NCBI GenBank assembly: GCA_002751075.1
Contig: NAOQ01000473.1
Span: forward strand, 4,233-57,482
DNA: 53,250 nucleotides
Direction: 5' to 3'
From: Ichthyophonus hoferi
Taxonomy: Eukaryota; Opisthokonta; Ichthyosporea; Ichthyophonida; Ichthyophonidae
Shown here: positions 38,001 to 50,085 of the stretch, piece by piece
Layout of the letters: each line of letters begins with the position of its first letter
Position numbering within the stretch: the first letter of the stretch is position 1
Notes under the pieces: generated by a model
Told to the model about the DNA's origin: nothing
Databases searched by the model: none
What the model saw: only the letters and a program-made list of their open reading frames with translations
Made by a program: the position numbers and the translations under genes

Positions 38001-40116
38001 TTCTATGTGGTAGTTATTACACTATATGCATAAGTTTATGTTGCAGTGAGGCTGAATTGTTTATAAAGGGATTGGGTATAAATATTATATGGCATCTTAG
38101 TGGTTGGAATTATAATATTGCATGATATTAAATCTATCTCACCACACTCTTTCTCCCCAATTGGTCGCTTCTAATCTCTTCTTTCACCACCAATTACCGA
38201 CCTATCTATCTCTCATATTTTTCCGATCGGATTAACACATAAAATAAATATAAGCAGGTATATCATGATTTCATTGTCTCTTTATCACACACGAACATAT
38301 ATCCAAAACTATATCATAATAGATCATACTATATCATACTATATATCTCTATTACATCATCTTACCCTGTATGTATTCCATCTCAGATCCAACCGATGAC
38401 ATTGCAGTAAATATTGCCCGATTAGGCATGGTTCTATTAGCTATTGCATCCTTTCCTTTTCAGACGCATCCCTTACGTAACTCTGTTGCCAACCTGATTG
38501 CTAAATACAAGTGAGAATTATTTTCCGTTACTCCATCGTACTATACTATACCATAACATAACTTAGTATGTATATGAATCTATCTTTTAAAATTAGCCAT
38601 CTACTGAAGTACTCTTATTTTTAATTCAAACCTTTAATTATATCGTCTTCATTTAAGCTACCTAATCTGATGCCCTCATTTTCATTTAAACATTTAGTTG
38701 TGTTGTTTAAAATCTAACCATCCAATTATCATACATCCTGTAGGGGGAATGAAACAGAAGGATGGCAGTTAAGTGCTGATATTCATTTCTGCATTACTGC
38801 CATTGCATGTTTATTAGCCTATATAGTTGCTTTGAATGTCACCGATCTGGGACTGGGTATGTATTTATGTATTGACATTTATATGTATATGATGAAGGAT
38901 ATATTTGATAAGCACTAGGATATTGGGTTATTCTAGAATGAAAAGATTTTATAAGAATTTTAAATTGATTAATTAATACGGGATAGGATAGGATATGATA
39001 GAATAAAATGATAGGATAGGATGAGATGGATAGGATAGGGAAGGGTAAGATAGGAGAGGGTGGGGTAGGGTGGGGTAAATAGGATAGGAGATGATGGGAT
39101 AGGGTTGATAAGATAGATAGGATAGAATGGATATGAGAGGATAAGAATTTTTTGGATATTTACAAACCTATAATATGATATTCGGACAGATGTATGAGTT
39201 AATATTTGTTTTACACCACGTCTGATTGCTGATCATTAGGTTAACAACCCCATTTAATCAATCTTCTACTAATAAATACTTTACTAGTATCCTTATTTTT
39301 TACCATTATCTAGTATTATCGAGTAAGTAATTAGAAACACAATATTTTAATAAAGGTCAACCGCATTACTGGTGTTGATGTAGATTAAATACTTAATCAT
39401 ATTTGAAATTAACTGTTTAACATTATCCTTCCTTCAATACAATCCTATCACAGCTAATTTCCTAATTAACTTTATTAACTGCTTCTAATTTTCACTTGCG
39501 TAGACTGAGCTAATAAAACCCATATCAAATACAGTTTGGTGCGGACTTACATAGACTATTTATTAAATGCAAGGTTAACCAATAGGGTCACATGAGGATT
39601 GTGTTTACCCTCAACTGATTACCAAATGCCACAATTAATCTTACCGCATACTAGAATACTATATATATATATATATGAGGCACACTAGAATAATCTGAGA
39701 AATTCTTATATAGCTCTCTTTATATTTATTTAATCACAATCTTTTACTACTTTACTTAGGTGTTAATCAAGTTTACTTGAGGGAGAGTAAAAGGATATTT
39801 CTTAATAATCATTTTGCTATATAATAGACTAATGTGCTGAAGAGAAAACTCTACTACTGGCATTACTTCTAACTTACCTATTTCTATCCCTTCTCTACAC
39901 CCCCTCTCAGTCTTCGCCTTGATTGGTGCAACTGGGTCCACCACACTGTGCTATCTACTACCATCTATACTCTATCTCAAGCTTAATCCACCTGCAATGG
40001 GTTGGACTAGGATCCATGTAGGGGCAGTGATACTTCTAATTATAGGTGTGGTGATTATGATGCTGGCCAATGGCCTTGTATTAATGAAGACAATTCACAG
40101 TGCAGAAGACTTGTAG
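35042..40116 (+). CDS. SLC38/AVT-type amino-acid transporter
   Basis: Multi-pass transporter of the amino acid/auxin permease superfamily (SLC38 in animals, AVT in fungi), expected to move neutral amino acids at the plasma or lysosomal membrane. Eight exons: 35042-35405, 35934-36104, 36357-36487, 36745-36901, 37622-37822, 38387-38510, 38744-38856, 39911-40116. GT-AG throughout, phases agree, 1467 nt, 488 residues. A hydrophilic N terminus of about 80 residues precedes TM1 with the family motif NTILGTGLLAMPSAF (93-107). VIVFSFTCHQNVYSMCNEL is the TM6 signature. Further helices follow (LGMVLLAIASFPFQ, FCITAIACLLAYIVAL, VILLIIGVVIMMLANGLVL), about 11 in all. KGNETEGWQ and NVTD offer glycosylation sites. 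The exact SLC38 member and the substrate cannot be read from the sequence. Confidence 0.9.
37519..37576. repeat. (AAT/AAC)n tract in transporter intron 4
   Basis: AATAAT then AACAAT units shortly before exon 5. The flanking frame opens to an 87-residue Ile/Thr-rich string that is not coding. Confidence 0.6.
38980..39140 (+). repeat. GGATA/GATAG purine-rich tract in transporter intron 7
   Basis: About 160 nt of ATAGG-type pentamers with increasing G-runs in the middle, almost pure purine on the sense strand apart from T. Contains a canonical G-quadruplex motif at 39058-39075. Confidence 0.7.
39436..39700 (+). repeat. R2 interspersed repeat, copy 2 (transporter intron 7)
   Basis: Matches 25546-25835 in the same orientation: CACAGCTAATTTCCT, GCGTAGACTGAGCT, AATACAGTTTGGTGCGG, AGGATTGTGTTTACCC, CCACAATTAATCT and CCGCATACTAGAATACT. 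It ends in a TA microsatellite (39660-39676), as does copy 1. Confidence 0.65.
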
Positions 40117-40523
40117 GGTCATGCTAATCAATAATAGAAAGTTATTTGAGGTGGAAAAGGATGTTTACTAGATGATAAGATTTACTGAAATAGGGTGGTA
40201 TGAAAGAGATATGAGGCATGCTAAACTATATTATATTACAATATATATATATAGTATGGGAATAGCAGAATACATATAGAAAGTCTACTGATAGATGTAC
40301 AAAAAATGAAGTCTTGGTATATAAACATACCTACTAGAAACCGATTAGAAGTGCTATATACAAAAGCTAAAAGGGAGGTACTACATAAGGTAATCAGTCC
40401 CTAAGATAGCAAGGTATGTTGCTGAAAAATAAGCGGATGATATTATTGTTAATTACAACCTGTACAGTAGTTAGTACTTAATGCAATTTGAGATGGCAAG
40501 CAATGATTACAAGCAAAGAATCA

Positions 40524-40529
40524 AATAAA
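40524..40529 (+). promoter_or_regulatory. Candidate poly(A) signal of the transporter gene
   Basis: First AATAAA after the transporter stop, 407 nt downstream. It is part of the palindrome AATAAAATCATTTTATT (40524-40540), so it also offers a signal to the opposite strand. Confidence 0.35.
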
Positions 40530-42554
40530 ATCATTTTATTCGGTTTTATTTTCAAAATAGTGTGTTAGTTCTATCATAGACAGACCTTTATACTCATACC
40601 ATATAGTATACCCTATGCAGACTAATTGGCAACCTCCCATAAAGTATTTTTTATTAATCACATACATGTAGCTGTTGGCAGGACTATATGGTCTTTTCTC
40701 TACACTGGAAAAATGAGAAAAAAGAAAACAAATAAATGCTCCATTATATATTAATTATATTTTAAATAACTAATAAATATAATTTTGTAATTAATTGCTA
40801 ATAGCGATTATCATATTTTATTGATACTATCTATATTATTTATCTTGATATCTTGATATCTCTATGTTTATAATGTTTATGACAATAAAGACCAAGTTAT
40901 TATAATCATATCAAAACCTCAACACACAACAAGGTGGTCAAACTAAACTATTGTTTAAGATTAACTAATGGCTGTAATAGGTAGTTAGTAGGATGTCATT
41001 TAAGCAAGAACGATGGTTTTGGTTTTATGCCATAGCATGGGTAGGGAATGGGCTTGATAATACCTCACACTAGATTCTGCTTGTCCACAGTCGCCTGCCC
41101 AACATGAGATACAGCATAGTGATCTGAACTTGATCAATTAGGTAATTGAAACTTAGAACCTTAGTGTAGAAGCTCCTGAAAGCACAGGGAGGTTTCTTCA
41201 ATCTAAAGTAAGATTAGGTTTGTGGTTATGCGGATGTTTCTGATTGGATGTAAGGATTATAGATTAGCCGTTGATCAGATTATACTAACATTTGGATCAA
41301 ACTCATTTGATCAATGTTGTAATTTTAAACTAGTAATTAGGATTAGTTTAATTTATTAATGACGGACTAATTAAGCCTCGCACTGCGTTATCTCATTGGT
41401 TAGCTTTATCCATCTTTTAATTACTTATAGTTAAGGCTCATTGGACAATTAGCGGTGATAATTGTAAGTAGACTAGATAGTTGTAACTGATAAATTTTAT
41501 TTCGGTGTACTTAGAGTGAAAATACCAATTGAATCGAGACTCACCATAGGTTTTTAAGGCATAGGCCTTTTCTAATTAACTAGCTTATACCAAATTTTAA
41601 ATTCTTTTACGCTCGTAGATACGAGAAATGCCCGAGTTTACGGTGAAGTTGTACATTACTGCATAGGTACCAATGTATAATTCCATTGCATAAATAATTC
41701 ATTAACTACCTGATTAGATTAGATGTAGGGATAGGTCGGCGCAGGACTATGTAACATGTTATTCTATCTATAATCAATATAGAGCCATGGCACCATTACT
41801 GTAAAATTATGTGTAATGAATGAGACATATCTTTAGTAGAATCGATAAGTGCAGTTTAAATTTCTAGCATCATAAAGTCTTAATTAAACACATCTGTGAA
41901 TTAGCTAATCTTATAGCCAAATATTATTTCTGATATGCCTTGGAATAGTACCCGATAACGAAATATCTCTTTTTATGGACATCATTAAAAAATTGGTGTG
42001 ACGACCGTCTAAAGATATGAAGAAAATAACTCCTTAAAATGAACTCTGCGAGTTGGCAACTAACGTATAAGAACAAAGAAAGAACCATGGATTTCGGGAT
42101 GCGGCTAGAATGAAAACTAAATCACAGATGACCAAAATTAATAACTAATGAAAATCATATCGTGATTTCTTAAAATAAAAAGAGCGAGGGACCATGCTAT
42201 GAAGGGAATATTTGATTTGGCATATTGATAAGATGAGGCAAGACATCTCATCATCTGTAGGTTCATGTTAGTTGTTTGAATACCAGCATTCTCAACCAGA
42301 TGAAGTGATTTATTCAAATAGATTACCGAAATGTGTGCAATTACACCAATGGAGACATTAGTTAAATCACCATCCAAATAAGGTCACAATACGTTAATCA
42401 ATTGGTAAAGAAAGAGTAAATTATAATCTATCAATTTTGGCGGCCCTCACTGTTCTTCTGGGAATTGTATTAGCTAATAGGGATCTATATGCCTTCTCTT
42501 TGGCACTCATCTCAACTTTATTCGGTTTCAATACATCAAGATTGCCAAGTGTGA

Positions 42555-42848
42555 TTTGCCCCCTATACGGTAGCGTACAAACGGCTGGGCAACTCCTTCA
42601 TATCAACTCAGCCGTCAGCCGCCGGCCAGATGCCAGAGCCTATGCCAGAGCCAGAACCAGAGCCCGACCCAGAGCCAGAGCCCAAGCCAAGGCCAAGACG
42701 AACAGGAATATTTAAAAAACAGTTTAGTGAATTTTCTTCCATTTTTTTCTTTTTCTTTTTCACATTGGGTCTCATGCCGCACTCACTTCTGGATGTGATC
42801 AAGTATTATCTAGTTCATTTAGTGAGGCACAAACCTACAGCTAAGTAG
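42555..42848 (+). CDS. Possible exon: Pro-Glu repeat plus C-terminal membrane helix
   Basis: Open frame of 97 codons to TAG at 42846-42848; a start codon lies at 42630. After a Gln/Ser/Ala segment come repeated PEP units (MPEPMPEPEPEPDPEPEP), a basic stretch KPRPRRTGIFKK, then a strongly hydrophobic segment (FSSIFFFFFFTLGLMP) and a Lys-ending tail. CCAGAG hexamers encode the repeat. The C+G of the first half is far above the surroundings. The layout resembles a tail-anchored protein or the last exon of one. I do not recognise it; upstream exons were not found, and a competing frame (42437-42715) overlaps as an Arg-Ala string. Confidence 0.35.
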   Translation, partial: FAPYTVAYKRLGNSFISTQPSAAGQMPEPMPEPEPEPDPEPEPKPRPRRTGIFKKQFSEFSSIFFFFFFTLGLMPHSLLDVIKYYLVHLVRHKPTAK

Positions 42849-42983
42849 TCACCATGTTAAGGTTCTTTTCAGGAATGTTTAATTAATTTTTAAGTATTTC
42901 TTTATATAGCTATAAAATCAAATATTATTAGTAATTATTATTACACATATAGCCTGGGAAAATAGCTGTTGTAATCTGGTGTT

Positions 42984-43081
42984 AATTACAGGATCTCTAC
43001 CATTGGCTGCTTCAATTTTTATATAGAGTCAATCCAAGATCTATCAAAATTAAACCAGGCAATGGTAGAGATCCTGCAATT
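42984..43081. ncRNA. 98-nt hairpin, candidate small-RNA precursor
   Basis: Arms 42984-43005 and 43060-43081 pair over 22 bases with a single mismatch, which becomes a G-U pair if the minus strand is transcribed. Pairing continues inwards with bulges for roughly 20 more bases, leaving a loop of about 5-10 nt. Length and shape suit a microRNA precursor, but a fold-back element is also possible. No expression evidence is available. Confidence 0.35.
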
Positions 43082-45600
43082 ATGTTATAAGCCATTTCAG
43101 ATCTACTTATCCCAACAGCCATCATCGGTCGTATTGGTCAATAGCTTAGTGGTCAAATATTGCACAGTAAGCCAAGTTATAGAATAGTTTCTCCTACATA
43201 AATTATTTGAGAGCCAATTACAATGTTTAAAAAACAATTCTATTGGTCTATTTTAATTTCAAGGGCACCAATGGAATGAGAAAACAAACTCAAATGCACT
43301 ATGCATAAAATAATTTCCAACCAATATAAAATAATAGTTCTCAGTCATCAATACTCACTCTTAGTGACGTCAAAAATTGGATCTATTCTACATCGGCTAA
43401 ATCTTTCCCGGAATTTATTTGCATCTACTTAATTCTCAAGCGGTGGAAATACCTCAAATAGACTCTTTACTAGAAGGCCAACTAGTTAATCCTGGTATTT
43501 TTAAATCATAGAGGATATTACCCATATTGTAAGTTGCATGATTGGAAGTTTTGCTGTAAAACCTTTAACTCCAAATGAGCACATGGTTCGGCCGAGCATT
43601 CGGGATCCAAATGAATAATATTCTGTACTTTGGCTGGGCCAGCGGTAACAATATCACTTGATCCGATTTGTCCTTAAGGCTCGGCTGTTGTGTTAGAGGT
43701 TCTATAGGAGGCCCATGCTCCAAATTTATAATTTTAAGAATTTATTCTGTTGGTTAATGGATTATTCAGTATAATTAACATATCGCGTCTTATGGAGTCC
43801 CCGGGTCCCCACTGATCTATATATGACTCTCCAGGTAACTGGCTGCCGTAATTATCCCTCTAATTAAGAGGGTATAGATGCTTTGATTCGCATAGGTACT
43901 AATGTGAAAGTTGCACGAAGACCGATCAGTAAGGGGTACTAGATTATCGTATGTAAACGCAAACGCTGTGATTATTACATCCATATAATTAAATGAAAGG
44001 CTTTGGTACCGTTACCGCTTGTGTGAGCGGGCCCTTTATCATTGATTTTTTTCTTTTATACTTCGTTTTGCCGCCAGGGCTAACTTTTGGCTAACACTAC
44101 TGCTTTAACCAGTGTTCAAAGTTCTGGTAACCAGATCATGAAATGATTGAATTATGTTCTTATAAGAACATCAATTAGGTAAATTGATTCGTCAATAAGG
44201 ATTTTTGCGATCGGTCCCATTTATAGATGAACACAGCTATGATTGACACCCACGATGAATAAAAGACGGAAAAGGGAAACGAAAAATAATAATAAACGCT
44301 CAGGCATACGGGTAAACCCCGCATACATGTACAATACCGACATGGGAACATTCGAATAAATACGTTTGTGACACAAAAACTTTTGCATTCATTTGTTATT
44401 TGTTAAACAATATCTGGACAACATGCAATGTTCAACAGATGTGGGATTGCACCTAGATTCAGGCGTTATAAATAGATTGGAGATTAGCTTCAGAATTGGA
44501 AACCCTATCACCAAATGCCATTCACATTTAACATGGAGTATTGAATATTAATAAGTCAACATTAATACCACAGATGCATGTTCAGAGAGGGTATCAGGAT
44601 AATCCCATACTGTATCAACCACATACATACATGTTATACACGCATACTCATTTAGTCAAAACCTTTAAAGCATGCAGAGATACAGACACTGCATTATATA
44701 GTGGTAATCGTGGTGTATGCCCTTGGACTCGGACTTCCAGTCTGATTGTAGCAGATATGAATCTGACAATCTTTAACGCTGAATATTTATCTAAACTGTA
44801 CAGACCTGTTTGCTCATTAATGAAGGGCATTTTCCCATATATAAATATGATAGTCATAATGTAATACATCACATCAAAACACAACACATTAGTAATAGAG
44901 AAATTAGGTGCACATTACCATGTTAATAATCTAGACTTAGACTCCATGTTCAGCAAAGCCTATTAGCAACCCTTGCCAATGTGCAGTATAGTATAGTCTA
45001 ATTTGTATAGTAAATATGTGTTGTTTGTCTTTAGTGCAATGATAGTGTTATGTTTTAAAGAATTTAATCTAGAAGATTGCTTCTCATTGAGTACATCAAC
45101 AATTAAAAATTTAAGTGTGCATGTTACCACTGTAATACTTCTACAGCACATATATAAAGATAAATACATATATTATTATAGCTCATACAACATCAATATG
45201 AAGCATCCTGTATGTATGTATATACATACTCTAATAGAAGCAACCAATCTATTTACTCTTATAAATTGTCCTTTTGAGGTTAATTCAAAGGACCAATCAC
45301 AGCGTCACAATACCATGTTCAACTACTCATATATCAAATTCAAATACGCAATTTGAATATGATTGGGCAATTAGCTTGGAGTCTTTACCCAATCATCATA
45401 CCAGTTTTTAATTTCTAATAGTACGGAATACCTAGAAACAAAAACAAATATACCATCTAATATACAGCTAAAACTAACTTGTGTGCAATATGGACTCTCT
45501 ATATATACTGTAAAATTATAAATATATACATACATGAATACATATATACATAGCCGGCAATATAAAAATACATGAAATAAAAATAAAACAAACCTCATAT

Positions 45601-45640
45601 ATATATATATATATATATATACTACTATTATATATATATC
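45601..45640. repeat. (AT)n microsatellite next to the CIAO1 3' end
   Basis: AT dinucleotide run in two blocks separated by CTACTATT, 20-60 bp past the CIAO1 stop on the minus strand. Confidence 0.7.
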
Positions 45641-45660
45641 AAATATTGCAATGAGTAGGT

Positions 45661-48600
45661 CTAATCGTCCCTGACAACATTCCAAATCTTAATGGTTGCG
45701 TCATCAGATACTGACGTCAGCAGATAAGGGATAGTAGGGTGCCATGAAAGACAATTGACATCTTGAGAGTGAGCATTGGCCTGCTTGCAGATCACCTTCC
45801 ATCCAGGGTGATTGTCATCTGTGATCTCTGCATCCTATTATATAAAGGTCAGCTAACAGAAGGTTGAGGTAGAGGGAGTGAAGGATTTAAGAATAGACTA
45901 GCTTTCTAGACATACATAATATAATACAATATAATATCTAACATATACCATATATGGCTAATTAAATATACAATGTCAATTACCAGCTATATATCCATCT
46001 ATTAATATAACTCGATTTCCAAATATAGTTAATTACAATGATCATAAAGCATTATATTTCCATATAAATATATTATGTGCAAGTATGTATAAAAATATAA
46101 ATGTGCATATATACATGTACAATACACATGGTCTCTGCTGGTGTTTCAGTTTCTCATTCATGCCTTTTGTCTATGTATCTCGATTAATATAAAGGCAGAT
46201 GCAAAGATACACATAGATTTATGGACACTATTATATAGGAGTAATCCGACATAATATGATATAATACAATATATAGCAAAAGAACATTCTGTGATAGTAC
46301 GATAATAGAATAGTATGATAGTATAATATGTATATAATACATTGACACACATTCTAACATGCATCTCATGGCATACATATCTAATTATAGATTATACATT
46401 AAATTGAAAAAAACCATATACAGATATGTGTGTATGTATGGATGTATATATATATATACCTTTATGCCAGCCAAATCCATTGATATACTCCTACATGTAT
46501 GTTCTTATAAATACAGATACATACCAAGTGCATATGTATATATAACTGGAAAAAAAAAACACAACTATGTGTATATTAGTATCGAATAAATGATATGTAT
46601 GCATGTATATTAAAACATATTATCTAGTATTATCTAGATTGTTTATATTGTATTGTATTGCATTGTAGCATATAGTATTATCTCAAGCCAGTACCTACCT
46701 CCTCCAGCACATATATATAATCGTCACCACCGCCTGTAGCAATCAGACCAGTAAGTGGACACCACGCCACCGTATAGATAGATCTGGAATGTAGATTAAG
46801 AGTAGCCTGACATGTGTATGTAAACAGACCACCTGGGACTTCGATACCTAGAGGTGAAATGATTGGCTTAGAAATAGATTAAAGTAGTATGATATGATAC
46901 TATACTATAATAGGATAGCAAATATGTTAAAGTAGAGAAATTTGATAAGAAATAGATTGTGGGGAAGGATAAGCATAGTTCTAATAGTGATTTTTATATT
47001 AAAGAAATAGTATACTGTAGCTCTATATATCATAGCATATAGTATACTATAACCCTATATACTATATATATAACTTTTATCAATCTCTATTGCTAGAACA
47101 TATATAATAGTAATATATTATAATGACTCCTTAATTAGATAATTAAATATTTGCATTATAATATAAAACATATTCTATTTATTTATTATCTGCTATTAAT
47201 CAATATTAAATAGCTATTTCAACGGTATATTTTCCCTCCCCTTCTCTGAATTTTATACTCATAGACCCCCAGAAAGGAAAACCATTTACAATCAAAACAA
47301 TAAAATGATGAACTATATACCTATATACCTATACATTAAATGAAATACCAAAATGTCAATGCAGAAAAAGATCAACTTTATCATAATAAACCTAGACATA
47401 TTAACTTGATGGTGTAAATTAAATAATATATTGAATAATATAACACCATATAATATAATATAATGCTATTATTATTACTTCATAAATACTAGTGAAAACA
47501 AAAGCAAATTACATACCACTTGCTATATATAGTCATTTTTCAAATAAAAAACCCTGCAAAATTGTATAATATTCATAAAAATTAGTAAATTTTCATAGGT
47601 ATTTCTCAAATTTCAGGAGGGGTTACCATCTGGGTTGCCAGGATAGACTGCCTGCCAGATCTTAATGGACGTGTCATCACTTACAGACACTATTGAGACA
47701 AGATTGGATACGTTAATGATTTAATTAGTAAACATATAAAGATAATAATACTGCCGGATACTGGTAAGATATGATGGGATAAGCCAATAAGGCAAATATT
47801 GGGATAGTATGACAGTAGGTTAATGTGATACTATATAAGTATACATGCATGCATACATACACATACATATATACATACATACCCATTTTATCTCCAGTTT
47901 TATCAAAGTCTATAGCCCAGACAGTTGATTTATGACCCGTTAGTGTACATAGATCTACCCAATCATCATCCTCTTCTGCATATAGCTTAATAGTGTCGTC
48001 ATAGCTACAGGAGACTAATACCTATATATAGATATATGTATGTAGATATATATATATCAGCATTGCGACATGATGGTGTGTTCATCAAATGAAATCTAGA
48101 GTTTGATTGGTGGAACACAATAGGAGGATGTGGCCGTTTTGATTGGATGTAAGTAGTGTCATGAAAATTAATAACTTTTACTTATTTGTAAAACAATATA
48201 CATCAATGTACATAATATAATAATAATATGATATAATAATATATTAAGACCAATCAAAATAAGGAATAAAATTAATCTTACGTTTTGAGTGGGGTGGAAC
48301 TTGCACATTTTCACATCCTGTGTGTGGCCATGGACTACTGAGAGACACTCAAACTCGTCATCTTGTTCCACTATAATACGATTGGATAAACTAATTGTAA
48401 GTAATTATATACTATCCATAATGGCATTATTAATAACCCAACTAATCAGTGAAATGATTGGCATAGCCAATAGGAACACGAGCATGTTGCCCTGTTCCGA
48501 TTGGTGCATGATAGAGTGGTAGGTATTTATGTAATGTATGTGCATGAGTGAATATGTAAGTGCGGTTGGACATAATAAACATCATATTGCATTAGTTAAG

Positions 48601-50085
48601 TATATAGAGACTGGCATTATGTGTGTACATTATGTGTGTATATATATATATATTAACTCTCAACATAGCCCTACAAGGATCCACTTTCATTCCAATACAC
48701 ATTCCTATATACCCATACATCCACACAGGCATATATATACACGTAAAAATATACTTATACATATTTACATAATATGCATATCGGCATATATATATTTACC
48801 TATCCTTCCCCTCTCCCTCTCCACCTACCTTCCCACACCCACACACTCTTATCCCTTGAGCAAGTAGCCAATAAGGTGCCACTTTTAGACCAAGTAGCAC
48901 ACTTTACCTCACTCTCATGCCCCTCTAGGGTGGCCATAAGGTCATAGTCTAAAAGAACGGAGAGTGGAGTGCGGGTAATAGGTAAGGCCGGGGTTAGCAT
49001 ATGTGTACGTATATATTTATGAGTAATTATATTTATTATAGTAATTATATTTATTATAGTAATTATATTTATTATAGTAATTATATTTATTGTAGCAATT
49101 ATACAAACTATAGTAATTTTATCTATTATTTTCATTTGACTTATAGCAATATATATATAGATATACATATAAACATACCTAACACCCACCCACTTTCCCT
49201 ACATACCTCCATCTCCTATCCTCTCCCATATACACGTAGTATTATCAAAGCTAGCTGTAGCAATATACTTCCCACAGGGTGACCATGCCACACTTCTTAT
49301 AGTTCTAGTATGCGCTCCATCCAAGGTACGTACACATACCCAAACCTCATTCCCATTATTCATTGAATCCTTAGTACCCTTAGTATTATTAGTATCATTA
49401 TTATTATTGCTGTATGTTTTCTCTTGGGCCCAGAGCTTTACAGTCTTATCCCCTCCACAGGTGGCCAATAGTTTACCGTTAGGATGCCAGGCTGCACACC
49501 ATACTCTATCAGCGTGTCCTGTGTGTGAAGGGGGAAATGGTTTGTATACGTATATTTGGATGGATATAAGTATGTGCATGGATAGGTGTTTGTAGTTTGT
49601 AGGTATTTTAGTACATATAACCCAATTAATAATATATAATATAGCACAGAATAAATGTAGTAACATATAGTACAGTATAGGACCTGCGTATGAAGGGGTA
49701 AAGAGAAAGGGAAACTAAGAAGGTATTTGTATAGAAAGAATATATGTTGATTAAATGTATTATACTGTGCTATATTATATTATTAATTACTTATATATTA
49801 TTGATTGGGTTATATGTACTATAATACCTACAAGCTACGACACACACACACACACCCACACATCCCCATATATGAGGGAAGTCTATTACAGTTACATTTT
49901 TAAGTGAAAGGGCTCATTGGCTTGAAAATTTAATAACTGTTATTCTGTAGGGGTTGATACCAGGGAAGGTTGTATACCTACCTACCTACACACACACACA
50001 GCACACATAAACATATACATGCACCTGTGTAGAGAGAGGAAATGGGCATACCTTTAGCCTCAGAAATACACTTTAAAAAAGACAT
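45661..50085 (-). CDS. CIAO1: Cytosolic iron-sulfur assembly WD-repeat protein CIAO1
   Basis: Seven-bladed WD40 propeller of the cytosolic iron-sulfur targeting complex, which with CIAO2B and MMS19 hands Fe-S clusters to client enzymes. Eight exons 5' to 3': 50052-50085, 49207-49518, 48829-48948, 48282-48370, 47883-48021, 47627-47689, 46699-46847, 45661-45834. GT-AG, phases consistent, 1080 nt, 359 residues (human 339). Motifs: [136 protein letters not shown] and [11 protein letters not shown]. The first blade loop has an Asn-rich insert of about 20 residues absent in human. The N terminus ([12 protein letters not shown]) is short, and the gene looks whole. Confidence 0.95.
47100..47224 (-). 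mobile_element. M1 element fragment I (reverse), CIAO1 intron 6
   Basis: Left part of a reverse copy (GACTCCTTAATTAG, TTATTTATTATCTGCTATTA, ATCAATATTAAATAG) joined to the opposite terminus (ATTTCAACGG) after a large internal deletion. Confidence 0.45.
49021..49115. repeat. 18-bp tandem repeat in CIAO1 intron 2
   Basis: Four nearly exact units of GTAATTATATTTATTATA, then two diverged ones, starting about 75 nt upstream of exon 3 on the minus strand. Confidence 0.7.

Larger units (their letters stand above)
40117..45660. other. Convergent intergenic region, complex sequence
   Basis: Between the transporter and CIAO1, both ending here. From about 40300 to 44560 simple repeats are nearly absent and C+G rises, unlike the rest of the window. 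It holds a possible exon (42555-42848), a 98-nt hairpin (42984-43081) and several short open frames on both strands that I do not recognise. Could be a decayed gene, an old transposon or regulatory sequence. Confidence 0.5.
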
